Of a stretch of 64,000 nucleotides of DNA, positions 44,243 through 54,207 are shown in pieces. Both the position numbers and the translations under genes were made by a program. Below the pieces are notes generated by a model. It worked only from the letters and a program-made list of their open reading frames with translations, had not been told where the DNA came from and made no database searches. The number at the start of each line of letters is the position of its first letter. The stretch's first letter is position 1. Source of the stretch: VXRN01 sp963664365 (GTDB lineage Bacteria > Chloroflexota > Dehalococcoidia > Lucifugimonadales > UBA1123); NCBI GenBank assembly GCA_963664365.1, contig OY761144.1, positions 1,240,001 through 1,304,000 on the forward strand, written 5' to 3'.

Positions 44243-45154
44243 ATGGTAGTCGAGACCCGAACCGAGACGCGGACCGAGACCGGCACTTGGAGAGTCAAGG
44301 CCGGACTGGCGCAGATGCTCAAGGGCGGCGTCATCATGGACGTGGTGACCTCCGAGCAGGCCAGGATCGCCGAAGACGCCGGCGCCGTCGCGGTCATGGC
44401 GCTTGAGCGCGTGCCCGCCGACATCCGCAAGGCGGGCGGCGTCGCCCGCATGTCCGACCCGTCCAAGGTGTCGGAGATCGTCGACGCCGTCACCATCCCG
44501 GTCATGGCAAAGGCGCGCATAGGCCACTTCGTCGAAGCGCAGGTTCTCGAAGCGCTCGGAGTCGACTACGTTGACGAGTCCGAGGTGCTCACCCCCGCCG
44601 ACGAGAACAACCACATCAACAAGCACGACTTCAAAGTGCCCTTCGTCTGCGGCGCGCGCGACCTCGGCGAGGCCCTCCGACGCATCGGCGAAGGCGCCGC
44701 GATGATCCGCACCAAGGGCGAGGCCGGCTCCGGCAACATCGTCGAGGCGGTGCGCCACGCCCGCAGGGTGCTCGGCGAGATCCGCCGCATCCGGAACATG
44801 GACGAAGACGAACTCATGGCAACCGCCCGCGACCTCCGCGCTCCTTACGAGCTTGTCAAAGAGGTCCGCGAGATGGGACGCCTGCCCGTCGTCAACTTCG
44901 CGGCCGGCGGCGTCTCCACGCCCGCCGACGCCGCGCTCATGATGCAGCTTGGCGTAGATGGCATCTTCGTAGGCTCAGGCATCTTCAAGTCGCAGAGCCC
45001 CGACCGCATGGCCGACGCCATCGTCAAGGCAACCACCCACTACCGAGACCCGGCCATGATAGCCGACGTCTCAAAGGGCCTCGGAGACGCCATGGCCGGC
45101 CTCGACGTGCGCTCCATGCCCGAATCCGAACAACTCGCCACAAGGGGATGGTAG
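44243..45154 (+). CDS. pdxS: pyridoxal 5'-phosphate synthase subunit PdxS
   Basis: 303 aa (beta/alpha)8 synthase that makes PLP from ribose 5-phosphate, glyceraldehyde 3-phosphate and ammonia supplied by PdxT. Highly conserved segments are visible: AQMLKGGVIMDVVTSEQARIAEDAGAVAVMALERVPADIRK (with the phosphate-site and first catalytic lysine region), MAKARIGHFVEAQ (second lysine), DYVDESEVLTPADE, IRTKGEAGSGNIVEAV and VVNFAAGGVSTPADAALMMQLGVDGIFVGSGIF. ATG at 44243 has GGAGG 6 nt upstream; the frame is open farther upstream but only through repeats. pdxT follows after 3 bp. Confidence 0.97.
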   Translation: MVVETRTETRTETGTWRVKAGLAQMLKGGVIMDVVTSEQARIAEDAGAVAVMALERVPADIRKAGGVARMSDPSKVSEIVDAVTIPVMAKARIGHFVEAQVLEALGVDYVDESEVLTPADENNHINKHDFKVPFVCGARDLGEALRRIGEGAAMIRTKGEAGSGNIVEAVRHARRVLGEIRRIRNMDEDELMATARDLRAPYELVKEVREMGRLPVVNFAAGGVSTPADAALMMQLGVDGIFVGSGIFKSQSPDRMADAIVKATTHYRDPAMIADVSKGLGDAMAGLDVRSMPESEQLATRGW

Positions 45155-45157
45155 CCC

Positions 45158-45742
45158 TTGACCACGGTCGGCGTCCTCGCGATTCAGGGCGATTTCGAGG
45201 AGCACCGCAAGGTCCTTGAACGCCTCGGCGTCCGCGTGCGCGAGATACGTCTGCCGGAACAGCTTGACGAGATCGAGGGACTAATAATCCCCGGCGGCGA
45301 GAGCACAACCATCGTCCAGCTAATAGACATCTACGAGATGCGCGACAAGCTCCGCGAGCGCATCCTATCCGACCGTATGCCCACCTGGGGCACCTGCGCC
45401 GGAATGATCGTCATGGCCGGGCGCCTCACCGACCGCCGCCCCGAGCCGCTTGGACTCATGGACACCGACGTCAGCCGCAACGCCTTCGGACGCCAGGTTG
45501 ACAGCTTCGAGACAGACCTCGACGTCGAAGGCGTCGAAGGCCCGCCGTACCGCGCCGTCTTCATTCGCGCCCCCGTCTTCAACAGCGTCGGAGAGAGCGT
45601 CCGCGTCCTGGCAAGGCTCGAAGACGGCAGGCCCGTAGCCGTCCGCCAAGACCACATGCTCGCCACAGCCTTCCACCCAGAACTGACCGACGACATCCGA
45701 ATGCACGCCCTCTTCCTCAAAATGATCCAAGAACACGCCTGA
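45158..45742 (+). CDS. pdxT: pyridoxal 5'-phosphate synthase glutaminase subunit PdxT
   Basis: 194 aa class I glutamine amidotransferase. It hydrolyses glutamine and channels ammonia to PdxS in a 12+12 complex. Hallmarks: GVLAIQGDFEEHRKVLERLG, LIIPGGESTT, the nucleophile elbow WGTCAGMIVMAG (Cys at about residue 74), SFETDLDVEG, FIRAPVF, and the His/Glu pair in TAFHPELTDD. It starts at a TTG three bases after the pdxS stop, giving the normal family N-terminus, so the two are cotranslated. Confidence 0.96.
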   Translation: MTTVGVLAIQGDFEEHRKVLERLGVRVREIRLPEQLDEIEGLIIPGGESTTIVQLIDIYEMRDKLRERILSDRMPTWGTCAGMIVMAGRLTDRRPEPLGLMDTDVSRNAFGRQVDSFETDLDVEGVEGPPYRAVFIRAPVFNSVGESVRVLARLEDGRPVAVRQDHMLATAFHPELTDDIRMHALFLKMIQEHA

Positions 45743-46159
45743 CGAAACATTTCCAATTCCTCTGAAAATAGCAGCCACACCGTCCCCAACCGTCATTACC
45801 ATGAAAATAGCAGCCACACCAACCAAACCGTCATTACCATGAAAATAGCAGCCACACCAACCAAACCGTCATTCCGGCGAAGGCCGGAATCCAGAGAGGC
45901 CCGGGGCTGGGCCACGCCATTTTCATCCCTCTTATGTGGCCTGACAAGGCCATGGTGATTCCGGCGAAGGCCGGAATCCAGAGAGGCCCGGGGCTGGGCC
46001 ACGCCATTTTCATCCCTCTTATGTGGCCTGACAAGGCCATGGTGATTCCGGCGAAGGCCGGAATCCAGAAGTAGGGAGTAGCATCCCGCCTACCAAATTG
46101 ACACAGACGTAAGACCCGCCCATCGGTATCAACTGCCCTCCCTGTTATACTATATTTAA
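45743..46159. repeat. repeat-filled gap: 38-bp and 87-bp tandem repeats
   Basis: No gene is seen. Three units of about 38 bp starting GAAAATAGCAGCCACAC (45764, 45803, 45841) are followed by an 87-bp unit. The 87-bp unit starts at 45871 and 45958 and is begun a third time at 46045. Each 87-bp unit opens with the palindrome ATTCCGGCGAAGGCCGGAAT. A -10-like TATACT (46146-46151) lies at the right end before the next gene. Confidence 0.8.
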
Positions 46160-47173
46160 GTGATACATGCCCGCGCGATGCCGGGCCGGGGAGGTAGAAA
46201 CACGAACCGCGGATCGAACGCCAGCCCCAACGTCCGACCACTCCAGCCGCTGGACGTGGTCATGTGCGCCACGATGGGCAGAGGAGACATGACCAACCTC
46301 GCCTTCTCCCTGTCCGAACTCGGGCGCTCCCAGTCGTTCCGCGTCTCGCTGCTCGCCCTGTCCAGGCGGCACGTGTGGCCGCGCTTCCGCGACAGCGCAT
46401 GGGTCTGGACCGACGGAAGACGGACGCTCGGATTGGCGTCCGTCAGGCCCAGGTCGGGCGGCGCGAGTTGGGAATTGTCCCACCTGTTCGCCGACGCCGA
46501 CCTTGATGTGTCGATTCAGGACCTCCTCGAGGCCGCCACGCGAGCGTCCGCCTCTCACGGCGCCGAGCGTGTGTTCCTCCGAGTGCCGGCCGAGAGCGAC
46601 GTCCTGTCGGCGGCCCGCCGCGCCGGCTTCTTTCCCGGCTGCCGAGAGACACTGTACAGCGGACGTCCCTACCCCTCGCGGGTCGGACGCGGACTGTTGG
46701 ACGTCGACTCCAAGCTGAGGACTCACCGCGACGAAGACGACCACGACCTGTTCAGGATCTACAACGCCGCGACCCCCGTGCGGGTCAGGCAGCTAGTGGG
46801 AATGACGCTCGACCAGTGGCGGTCGTCCCGCGAACGCTGCCCCGGCCGCCGATGGCGGCGCGTCTTCGAGATCGACGGCTCCGTCTCCGGACTGCTGGAG
46901 ACCACTGTCAACTTCGGCGTCGGCATCCTAGACCTGTCCGTCCACCCCGACTACGTCGCGCTCACCCCCGACCTCGTGGACGCCGGACTTAAGAGCCTCA
47001 GCCGCGCCAAGACCGTCTTTGTCATGGCCCCTGAATACGTCCCAGCGCTGGGCCGCGCCCTCGAAGACCGCGGCTTCCGCGCAGCCGGAGACTTCGCCGC
47101 GCTTGTCAACTCCACCGCCCGAATGGTGCGCGAGCGCGTGCCGTCCCGATCGTCCCTAGTCGCCGCCGAGTGA
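46160..47173 (+). CDS. GNAT-like hypothetical protein
   Basis: 337 aa; not a protein I can name. The N-terminal half (VVMCATMGRGDMTNLAFSLSELGRSQSFRVSLLALSRRHVW... RTLGLASVRPRSGGASWELSHLF) and the segment ASHGAERVFLRVPAESDVLSAARRAGFFPGCRETLYSG look like an acetyltransferase (GNAT) fold. A second, similar half may follow (FEIDGSVSGLLETTVNFGVGILDLSVHPDY...ALGRALEDRGFRAAGDFA), suggesting a tandem GNAT arrangement. The start is uncertain: GTG 46160 is nearly at the predicted transcript start after TATACT (46146), and ATG 46178 is the alternative. It is followed by the R3H ATPase gene 132 bp downstream. Confidence 0.65.
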   Translation: MIHARAMPGRGGRNTNRGSNASPNVRPLQPLDVVMCATMGRGDMTNLAFSLSELGRSQSFRVSLLALSRRHVWPRFRDSAWVWTDGRRTLGLASVRPRSGGASWELSHLFADADLDVSIQDLLEAATRASASHGAERVFLRVPAESDVLSAARRAGFFPGCRETLYSGRPYPSRVGRGLLDVDSKLRTHRDEDDHDLFRIYNAATPVRVRQLVGMTLDQWRSSRERCPGRRWRRVFEIDGSVSGLLETTVNFGVGILDLSVHPDYVALTPDLVDAGLKSLSRAKTVFVMAPEYVPALGRALEDRGFRAAGDFAALVNSTARMVRERVPSRSSLVAAE

Positions 47174-47218
47174 ATCTTTGCCCCAAACCGAAATCCACCA
47201 TCGAATCGCCGAATACCC

Positions 47219-47246
47219 GTAGGGGCGTCCCTTGTGGGCGCCCCCA
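47219..47246. repeat. dispersed GTAGGGGCG palindromic repeat
   Basis: GTAGGGGCGTCCCTTGTGGG followed by CGCCCCCA forms an imperfect GGGGCG/CGCCCC hairpin. Relatives are at 54454, 55282, 57613, 60981 and 61008. Confidence 0.6.
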
Positions 47247-47305
47247 ACCGCTGGAACAACGCCGCCCATGCTGATAAGCTATAACACGCCAAAACTGCCG
47301 AGAGA

Positions 47306-48886
<1,581 letters not shown>

Positions 48887-48897
48887 CGGGAACCCCC

Positions 48898-49653
48898 ATG
48901 GCCTTATTCATATCATTCGAAGGCGGAGAAGGCTCCGGCAAGAGCACCCAAGCCCAGCGCCTGGTGGATACGCTCGACCGATCCGGCGTCCCCGCCGTCC
49001 TGTTTCACGAACCCGGATCGACGAACCTCGGCTTTCACATCCGCGACCTCATCAAGGGCAGGCCCTGGGGACGCGAGACCATATCCCCGACCGCCGAACT
49101 GTTCCTCTTCTCCGCCTCCCGCGCCGAACTCGTCGCCAAAGTTCTCGCCAAGCAGTTCCAGGCCCCCGACCTTGTCATCGTCGCCGACAGGTACGTTGAC
49201 TCCACCACCGCCTACCAGGGCTACGGTCGCCAAGTGGATCTCGACCTCGTCCAGGCGGTCAACAGGCTCGCCACCGGCGGCATCATGCCCCACAAGACAT
49301 TTCTGCTCGACTGTCTGCCCGTCCAGGGACTCAATCGCGTCGGATCGCTCCAGGCCGGGCTGTTCGAAGGCCATGCCCCCCGACGGATCGATGACGAAAG
49401 ATCCCGGCGGTTCGAAGATGAGCCTCTGAGATTTCACAAACGGGTCAGGAGAGGCTACTTGGAACTAGCCCGCGCCGAACCCGATAGGTGGACCGTGATC
49501 AACGGCGCCGCACCCCCGGACAAGGTCGCGAGAGCGATTTGGAGAGCCGTCCAAGCCATCCCCGAGTTTAGCGAGATTGTATCCCGTCGGAGCGCGCCAC
49601 CTGGGCGTCAGGTAGCCCTCATGGATTCCGACGACCGTCTCACGCCCCGCTGA
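48898..49653 (+). CDS. tmk: thymidylate kinase
   Basis: 251 aa, about 40 residues longer than the typical enzyme because of a C-terminal extension. It phosphorylates dTMP to dTDP. Visible motifs: P-loop FEGGEGSGKST (residues 8-18), HEPGSTNLG (the equivalent of the REPGGT loop), ADRYVDSTTAYQGYGR (the DRY motif), and a LID-like RRIDDERSRRFEDEP. The order ATPase-tmk suggests a shared transcript. Its 3' end overlaps that of the convergent MFS gene by 14 bp. Confidence 0.93.
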   Translation: MALFISFEGGEGSGKSTQAQRLVDTLDRSGVPAVLFHEPGSTNLGFHIRDLIKGRPWGRETISPTAELFLFSASRAELVAKVLAKQFQAPDLVIVADRYVDSTTAYQGYGRQVDLDLVQAVNRLATGGIMPHKTFLLDCLPVQGLNRVGSLQAGLFEGHAPRRIDDERSRRFEDEPLRFHKRVRRGYLELARAEPDRWTVINGAAPPDKVARAIWRAVQAIPEFSEIVSRRSAPPGRQVALMDSDDRLTPR

Positions 49654-50806
49654 CCGCCTTCCGTGAAGACCTCGTGTTGCCCACCACGAAGCCGACGGCG
49701 CCCAGCGCCGCTCCCGCTCCCGCGATAGCGAACGTCGCCGCGGCCCCGGTCACCGACGCCAGAGGCCCAAAGGCGAACGCCCCGCCCGATCCGCCCAGGT
49801 CCCAAGCCGACTGGAGCGTCGCCAGCGCCGAACTCCGCTCCCTAGCCGGCACGCGCCCCACAGTCAACGCCTGCATAGCCGCCTGAATCATTCCGAATCC
49901 CATCCCGCTAAGCGCCCCTGCCGCCAGGAACAGCCACCGCTCCTGCGCCGTGGTCAGGATGAACATGCTCGATGCGACGACCAGCAGCCCCGGTACGATC
50001 ACGGCTCCCCGTCCAATCCTGTCCGAGACCGGCCCTGAGACCGCCATCGCGGCCATGGACATTATCGCGTGCATGGTGAAGAACAAGCCGGGATTGCCGA
50101 GTTCCCGGCTCTCGGCAATCTGAGGCAAGAAGGCGCTGACCGGAGCCGTGGTGATCGTATATGTCAGGAAGATCATCGTGGGGAACAGCGCGCCACGGCT
50201 GATCAGCGGCAGCTTGCCCGATGATTTCGTCGTCACCGGAAGATTCGTCCGCGCCGCCGAGAGGCACAGCGCGATGGCCGACCCCAGCAGAACCGCCCCC
50301 GACGCGCAGGCGAAGGCCGCCTCGAAACCGTAAGCCTTCAGCAGCCAGAAAGCCGCCACCGGAGCGTACAAGCCGGCCGCCCCGATCGAGTTGCCCATGT
50401 AAGACATCGCTTCCGCCCGCCGGCGCTCCGGGGCCAGGTTGGCCACTATCGAGGCCGTCGCCACCGGAACCATCGCCATTCCGACGCCCTGCATCACCCG
50501 GGCGGGCACGATGAGCCACACGTCGAAAGCCGCGATGTGAAGCAGCGTGGACAGCCCGAAGAACGCGCTTCCCGCAGCCGCGATCTGCTTCGCCCCCACG
50601 CTGTAAACCCACCTTCCCGCAAACGGCCTAGCCAGCAGCCCCACGATCCCGAACGAGCCGACAACGATGCCAAGCTGTACCTCGTCCCCGCCGAGCTCCT
50701 CCACGTAGAGCGGAATTATCGTGTACATGGCCGTGTAAGTCACGAACAGACAGTGCGCCACCAGCAGGTTCAGTACGAAATCGAGCGTCCAAAGCCGCGA
50801 TTGCAA
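49640..50806 (-). CDS. MFS transporter
   Basis: 388 aa with about 12 hydrophobic helices. Family features include VTYTAMYTIIPLYVEELGG in helix 1, GSFGIVGLLARPFAGRWVYSVGAK between helices 2 and 3 (the MFS A-motif region), VMQGVGMAMVPVATASIVANLAP, and a related GPVSDRIGRGAVIVPG in the second half. It probably exports small molecules by proton antiport, but the substrate is unknown. It starts at TTG with AAGGAG 9 nt upstream. It is convergent with tmk and divergent from the antitoxin gene. Confidence 0.88.
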   Translation of the reverse strand: MQSRLWTLDFVLNLLVAHCLFVTYTAMYTIIPLYVEELGGDEVQLGIVVGSFGIVGLLARPFAGRWVYSVGAKQIAAAGSAFFGLSTLLHIAAFDVWLIVPARVMQGVGMAMVPVATASIVANLAPERRRAEAMSYMGNSIGAAGLYAPVAAFWLLKAYGFEAAFACASGAVLLGSAIALCLSAARTNLPVTTKSSGKLPLISRGALFPTMIFLTYTITTAPVSAFLPQIAESRELGNPGLFFTMHAIMSMAAMAVSGPVSDRIGRGAVIVPGLLVVASSMFILTTAQERWLFLAAGALSGMGFGMIQAAMQALTVGRVPARERSSALATLQSAWDLGGSGGAFAFGPLASVTGAAATFAIAGAGAALGAVGFVVGNTRSSRKAVSGA

Positions 50807-50906
50807 CAGCCCCGACTCCTTAGCATCCTTGCCTTGTGGTCCGATTCACAACCATACTACTACATCCTGTCAGCCATCTTGCCCTATGCTAAGGAGACCG
50901 CTAGAC

Positions 50907-50937
50907 TGACTCGTAATGACTCAAGTTGTGACTCGTA
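50907..50937 (+). promoter_or_regulatory. TGACTC direct repeats, candidate antitoxin operator
   Basis: TGACTCGTA (50907-50915), TGACTCAAG (50917-50925) and TGACTCGTA (50929-50937) lie 15-45 bp before the antitoxin start. Ribbon-helix-helix antitoxins typically bind such short repeats to repress their own operon. Confidence 0.45.
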
Positions 50938-50951
50938 GGGGGTGACGCGAC

Positions 50952-51215
50952 ATGAACCAACTCACCGTCAGAGGATTCGACGACGAGCTGAGCGCCAGCC
51001 TGCGCCGCCTGGCGGATAGCGAAGGGATCTCGCTGAGCCAAGCGGCCCTGAGGCTGATGCGGAAAGGCGCCGGCCTAACCGATAGCAATGGGAATCCGAA
51101 CGTGGTAGGCCATTCCCTGGACGACTTCTTCGGCGTATGGAGCCGTGAGGAGGCAGAGAGTTTCGATAAAGCTCTTGAATTCTTCGAGACCATTGACGAG
51201 TCGGTCTGGAAATGA
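50952..51215 (+). CDS. ribbon-helix-helix antitoxin (VapB/FitA-like)
   Basis: 87 aa. The N-terminus MNQLTVRGFDDELSASLRRL is a ribbon-helix-helix DNA-binding domain (beta strand LTVRGF, helices from DELSASLRRLADSEG and SLSQAALRLMRKGAG). The acidic C-terminal part (SLDDFFGVWSREEAESFDKALEFFETIDESVWK) resembles the region that wraps and blocks a PIN toxin. Its TGA overlaps the ATG of the next frame (ATGA), the normal toxin-antitoxin organisation. The toxin next door has lost its middle, so this antitoxin may be an orphan now. Confidence 0.8.
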   Translation: MNQLTVRGFDDELSASLRRLADSEGISLSQAALRLMRKGAGLTDSNGNPNVVGHSLDDFFGVWSREEAESFDKALEFFETIDESVWK

Positions 51216-51388
51216 GGGTTCTCCTGGATTCCAATGCCTACTCCCTAAGAGCCAAAGGCCGTCCCATTCCAACGAACGACATTTGGATTGCGGCCCACGT
51301 CATGGAAACAGGCGCAGACCTCGTTTCAGCCGACCGCCACTTCGAACACGTTGACGGAATCGCTTGGCTCCGCGTCTCTGTCAGTTGA
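51212..51388 (+). pseudogene. VapC-type PIN toxin, internally deleted
   Basis: 58 codons, against about 130 for a normal VapC. The first residues MRVLLDSNAYS carry the PIN first-Asp motif. The frame then jumps to the C-terminal part: PTNDIWIAAHVMETGADLVSADRHFEHVDGIAWL, with the NDIWIAA and DRHF acidic motifs. About 70 central residues are absent, so the metal-binding glutamate region is gone. The frame is still open from ATG to TGA, implying a clean in-frame deletion. It is coupled to the antitoxin by an ATGA overlap. Confidence 0.8.
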
Positions 51389-51478
51389 CATTGAGTACAT
51401 TCGCATCCAACGCCGCCCGACAGGTACTATCACCCGACAGTTCACGCCTGTACCCTGATTGAACACGGTGCTCCGGCG

Positions 51479-52786
51479 TTGCCTAAGGGGCGCAATTTGG
51501 ACCAGCGTACACTCACTCCCCACGATCCGCCGGCGACCGCTCCGGCGGGCGAATCTCCGTCTCTATCCGTATCCCCACGCTTCCCCATGCTGGCCTCCCT
51601 GAACTACCGAGACTTCCGATGGATGCTCGCCGGGTCGTTCGCCTCATTTATGGGCATGAGTATGCAGATGATCACCAGGGGATGGCTGGTGCTCCGACTC
51701 GAGGACGACTCGCCTTTCGCGCTCGCAATGGTCATGATCAGCTTCTCAGTGCCCATGACCGTCGTTTCGCTCGTCGGCGGAGCCTTGGCCGACCGACTCG
51801 CCCGAAAACATCTGATAATCATCTCCCAGGCCGGCAACGCCGTAATGACCGTCTTTCTCGGAGTCCTGGACATGACCGGCGCGGTCGAGTTCTGGCACGT
51901 CTTCGTCTTCGGACTCATCAACGGCTCCTTCATGGCCTTCAACATGCCCAGCAGACAGGCGATGCTGTCAGAGATAGTCCCCGAAAAGAACCTGATGAAC
52001 GCCATCAGCCTCAACACCTCGGTCATGAACCTGACCGGCATCGCCGGTCCGGCCGCCGCCGGCTTCCTGATACTCTTCGTCGATACCGCCGGCGTCTTCT
52101 TCATCGTCGGCGGCATATACGTACTGTCGGTGATTCTCACCGTGGCCCTCGACGCCGGCGGCAGCCCCGCATCCACCTCACGCGGCGGAGTCGCCGGCGA
52201 CATCATGGAGGGACTCTCCTACGCAGCCGCCGACCCCGGACGCCGCGGACTCGTAATCCTAATGCTCATAACCACGCTCTTCGGATACTCATACTGGGCG
52301 CTCATGCCCGCCTGGGCGCGCGAGGCCCTGGACGTGAGGTCCGACGGACTCGGTATGCTAATGGCCATCATGGGAATCGGCTCGCTGGTTGGGACCCTCG
52401 GACTCGCCGCGATCCCCACCGTGAGGCGGCGCGGACTCCTGCTAACCGGAGCCGCCGTCGCGTGGGGCGCCGCGCTGGCTGCCTTCTCACAGATGGGAAG
52501 CTACGTCATGGCGATACCGTTCCTACTGGCGATCGGCGTGATAAGCGCCACCTCCATGACCATGATCATGACCATGACCCAAGTGCTTTCAGAACCCCGG
52601 ATGCGAGGCCGAATGATGAGCATCCCCATGATGGCCTTCGGAGCCATGCCCCTGAGCGCCCTCCCGTTCGGCGCACTCGCCGAGCGCATTGGGACCCCCG
52701 ACGCCCTCTTCATTAGCGGCGTGCTGCTGGTGATTCTTGCGGCCCTCTTTGCTATTGTGTACCCACCATTCCGACGTGTGGACTGA
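51479..52786 (+). CDS. MFS transporter (EntS/MFS_3-like)
   Basis: 435 aa from TTG 51479; the core begins MLASLNYRDFRWMLAGSFASFMGMSMQMITRGWLVL at ATG 51587, which may be the true start. It has about 12 membrane segments, LVGGALADRLARKHLIIISQ (A-motif), NMPSRQAMLSEIVPEKNLMNAISLNTSVMNLTGIAGPAAAG (characteristic of the enterobactin-exporter-like group), and a second-half repeat. It is probably a drug or siderophore exporter; the substrate is not determinable. It ends 17 bp before the phosphotriesterase-family gene and is likely cotranscribed with it. Confidence 0.88.
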   Translation: MPKGRNLDQRTLTPHDPPATAPAGESPSLSVSPRFPMLASLNYRDFRWMLAGSFASFMGMSMQMITRGWLVLRLEDDSPFALAMVMISFSVPMTVVSLVGGALADRLARKHLIIISQAGNAVMTVFLGVLDMTGAVEFWHVFVFGLINGSFMAFNMPSRQAMLSEIVPEKNLMNAISLNTSVMNLTGIAGPAAAGFLILFVDTAGVFFIVGGIYVLSVILTVALDAGGSPASTSRGGVAGDIMEGLSYAAADPGRRGLVILMLITTLFGYSYWALMPAWAREALDVRSDGLGMLMAIMGIGSLVGTLGLAAIPTVRRRGLLLTGAAVAWGAALAAFSQMGSYVMAIPFLLAIGVISATSMTMIMTMTQVLSEPRMRGRMMSIPMMAFGAMPLSALPFGALAERIGTPDALFISGVLLVILAALFAIVYPPFRRVD

Positions 52787-52803
52787 ACCAGAGGAGACCC
52801 AAC

Positions 52804-53865
52804 ATGCCCATCAGCGAAATCGCAGGCAAAGTCCAGACCGTGCTCGGCCCCGTCGAACCCGGCTCCCTCGGCCCGACCACCACCCACGAGCACCTGCTAA
52901 TAGACTTCAGAGTCATGTACCGCGAACCCCTCGTCCCGGCGCCGGAAGGCGAGAACATGGCCCACAAGGAAATCACCCTCCAAAACCGCGGCTGGATCTA
53001 CTACAACCACTACTCGAACTACTTCAACCTGCTGCTCGACGACGTGAGCCTAGCCACCGACGAGGTCAAGCTGTTCAAACAGGTGGGCGGCGGAGCAATC
53101 GTTGACGCCACCACCATCGGCATCGGACGCGACCCCGCCGGACTCGCCCGCATCTCCAAAGGCTCCGGCGTGCCCATCGTCATGGGCGCGGGATTCTACG
53201 TGGACGCCGTCCATCCCGAAGACATGGACCGCCGCTCCGAAGAAGACATCGCCCGCAAGATAATCGAAGACATCACCGAGGGCGTCGACGATACAGGAGT
53301 CCGCGCCGGCATCATCGGCGAGATCGGCTGCACCTGGCCCCTGACCGACAACGAGCGAAAGTCTCTCAGAGCATCCGCGGCCGCCCAGCGCGAGACCGGC
53401 GCCGCCATCCTCATCCACCCCGGACGCGACGACTCCGCCCCCATGCAGATAATTGAGATTCTCGACGCCGCCGGCGCAGACCTCAACCGCGTCATCATGG
53501 GACACCTCGACCGCACCATCGCCAAGTTCGACACCCTCGCCCGGATCGCCGACGCCGGCTGCTTCCTTGAGTGGGACCTATTCGGAAACGAACTGAGCCA
53601 CTACCAGTTGGCCGATTTCGACATGCCCTCCGACGCCCAGCGCATGGACATGGTCGCCCACGCCGTCGATGAGCTCGGCTGCGCCGACCGCATCGTCCTC
53701 GCCCACGACATCTGCACCCGCCACAGGCTCGCCAAGTACGGCGGACACGGCTACGGCCACATCTTCCAAAACATCGTCCCCAGACTGAAGACACGCGGCT
53801 TCACCGACGCCCAAGTCCACGCCATCACCACCCACAACCCCGCCCGCATCCTAACCTTCGCCTAG
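52804..53865 (+). CDS. phosphotriesterase family metal-dependent hydrolase
   Basis: 353 aa, amidohydrolase superfamily barrel. The N-terminal LGPTTTHEHLLIDF supplies the HxH metal ligands; later segments are VDATTIGIGRDPAGL, IIGEIGCTWPLTDNE (in place of the carbamylated Lys region of PTE), ILIHPGRDD and VIMGHLDRT (His ligands), and IVLAHDICTRHRLAKYGGHGYGHIF (Asp ligand region). Relatives hydrolyse phosphotriesters, lactones or N-acyl amino acids; this one cannot be assigned. GAGGAG precedes the ATG. Confidence 0.9.
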   Translation: MPISEIAGKVQTVLGPVEPGSLGPTTTHEHLLIDFRVMYREPLVPAPEGENMAHKEITLQNRGWIYYNHYSNYFNLLLDDVSLATDEVKLFKQVGGGAIVDATTIGIGRDPAGLARISKGSGVPIVMGAGFYVDAVHPEDMDRRSEEDIARKIIEDITEGVDDTGVRAGIIGEIGCTWPLTDNERKSLRASAAAQRETGAAILIHPGRDDSAPMQIIEILDAAGADLNRVIMGHLDRTIAKFDTLARIADAGCFLEWDLFGNELSHYQLADFDMPSDAQRMDMVAHAVDELGCADRIVLAHDICTRHRLAKYGGHGYGHIFQNIVPRLKTRGFTDAQVHAITTHNPARILTFA

Positions 53866-54207
53866 CCGCCCCATATCATTCCGCCCGCCCCACTGTCATT
53901 CCGAGCGCCCCACTGTCATTCCGAGCGCCCCACTGTCATTCCGAGCGCCCCACTGTCATTCCGAGCGCCCCACTGTCATTCCGAGTGCCCCACTGTCATT
54001 CCGAGCGCAGCGAGGAATCTAAAATCTCCCAAAACCCTACACCTCGCACCTTACCCACCAAACCCCATCCACCAGCCAACCACTAAAAACTATCCACTAT
54101 CCACTAATCACTATCACCCCTTGACATCCGTTCTCACGCTCCCATATACTATCCAGCACAACAGTCCACTAACCACTATCCACTAGCCACTAACCACTCA
54201 AAACCCA
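53866..54207. repeat. gap with six 20-bp tandem repeats
   Basis: The unit CACTGTCATTCCGAGCGCCC occurs at 53891, 53911, 53931, 53951, 53971 and 53991 (53891-54010). The fifth copy has one change and the last turns into CCGAGCGCAGCGAGGAATCT. A partial copy precedes it. The rest (54011-54207) is low-complexity, rich in CCACTAACCACTATCCACTA-like words. There are no spacers, so it is not CRISPR. No gene is seen. Confidence 0.85.

Noticed and set aside
44027..45154. Longer N-terminus for PdxS
   Set aside because: The additional 72 codons run through palindromic repeats and the promoter; ATG 44243 has GGAGG and family length.
53891..54010. CRISPR array
   Set aside because: The units are contiguous with no spacers and no cas genes are nearby.
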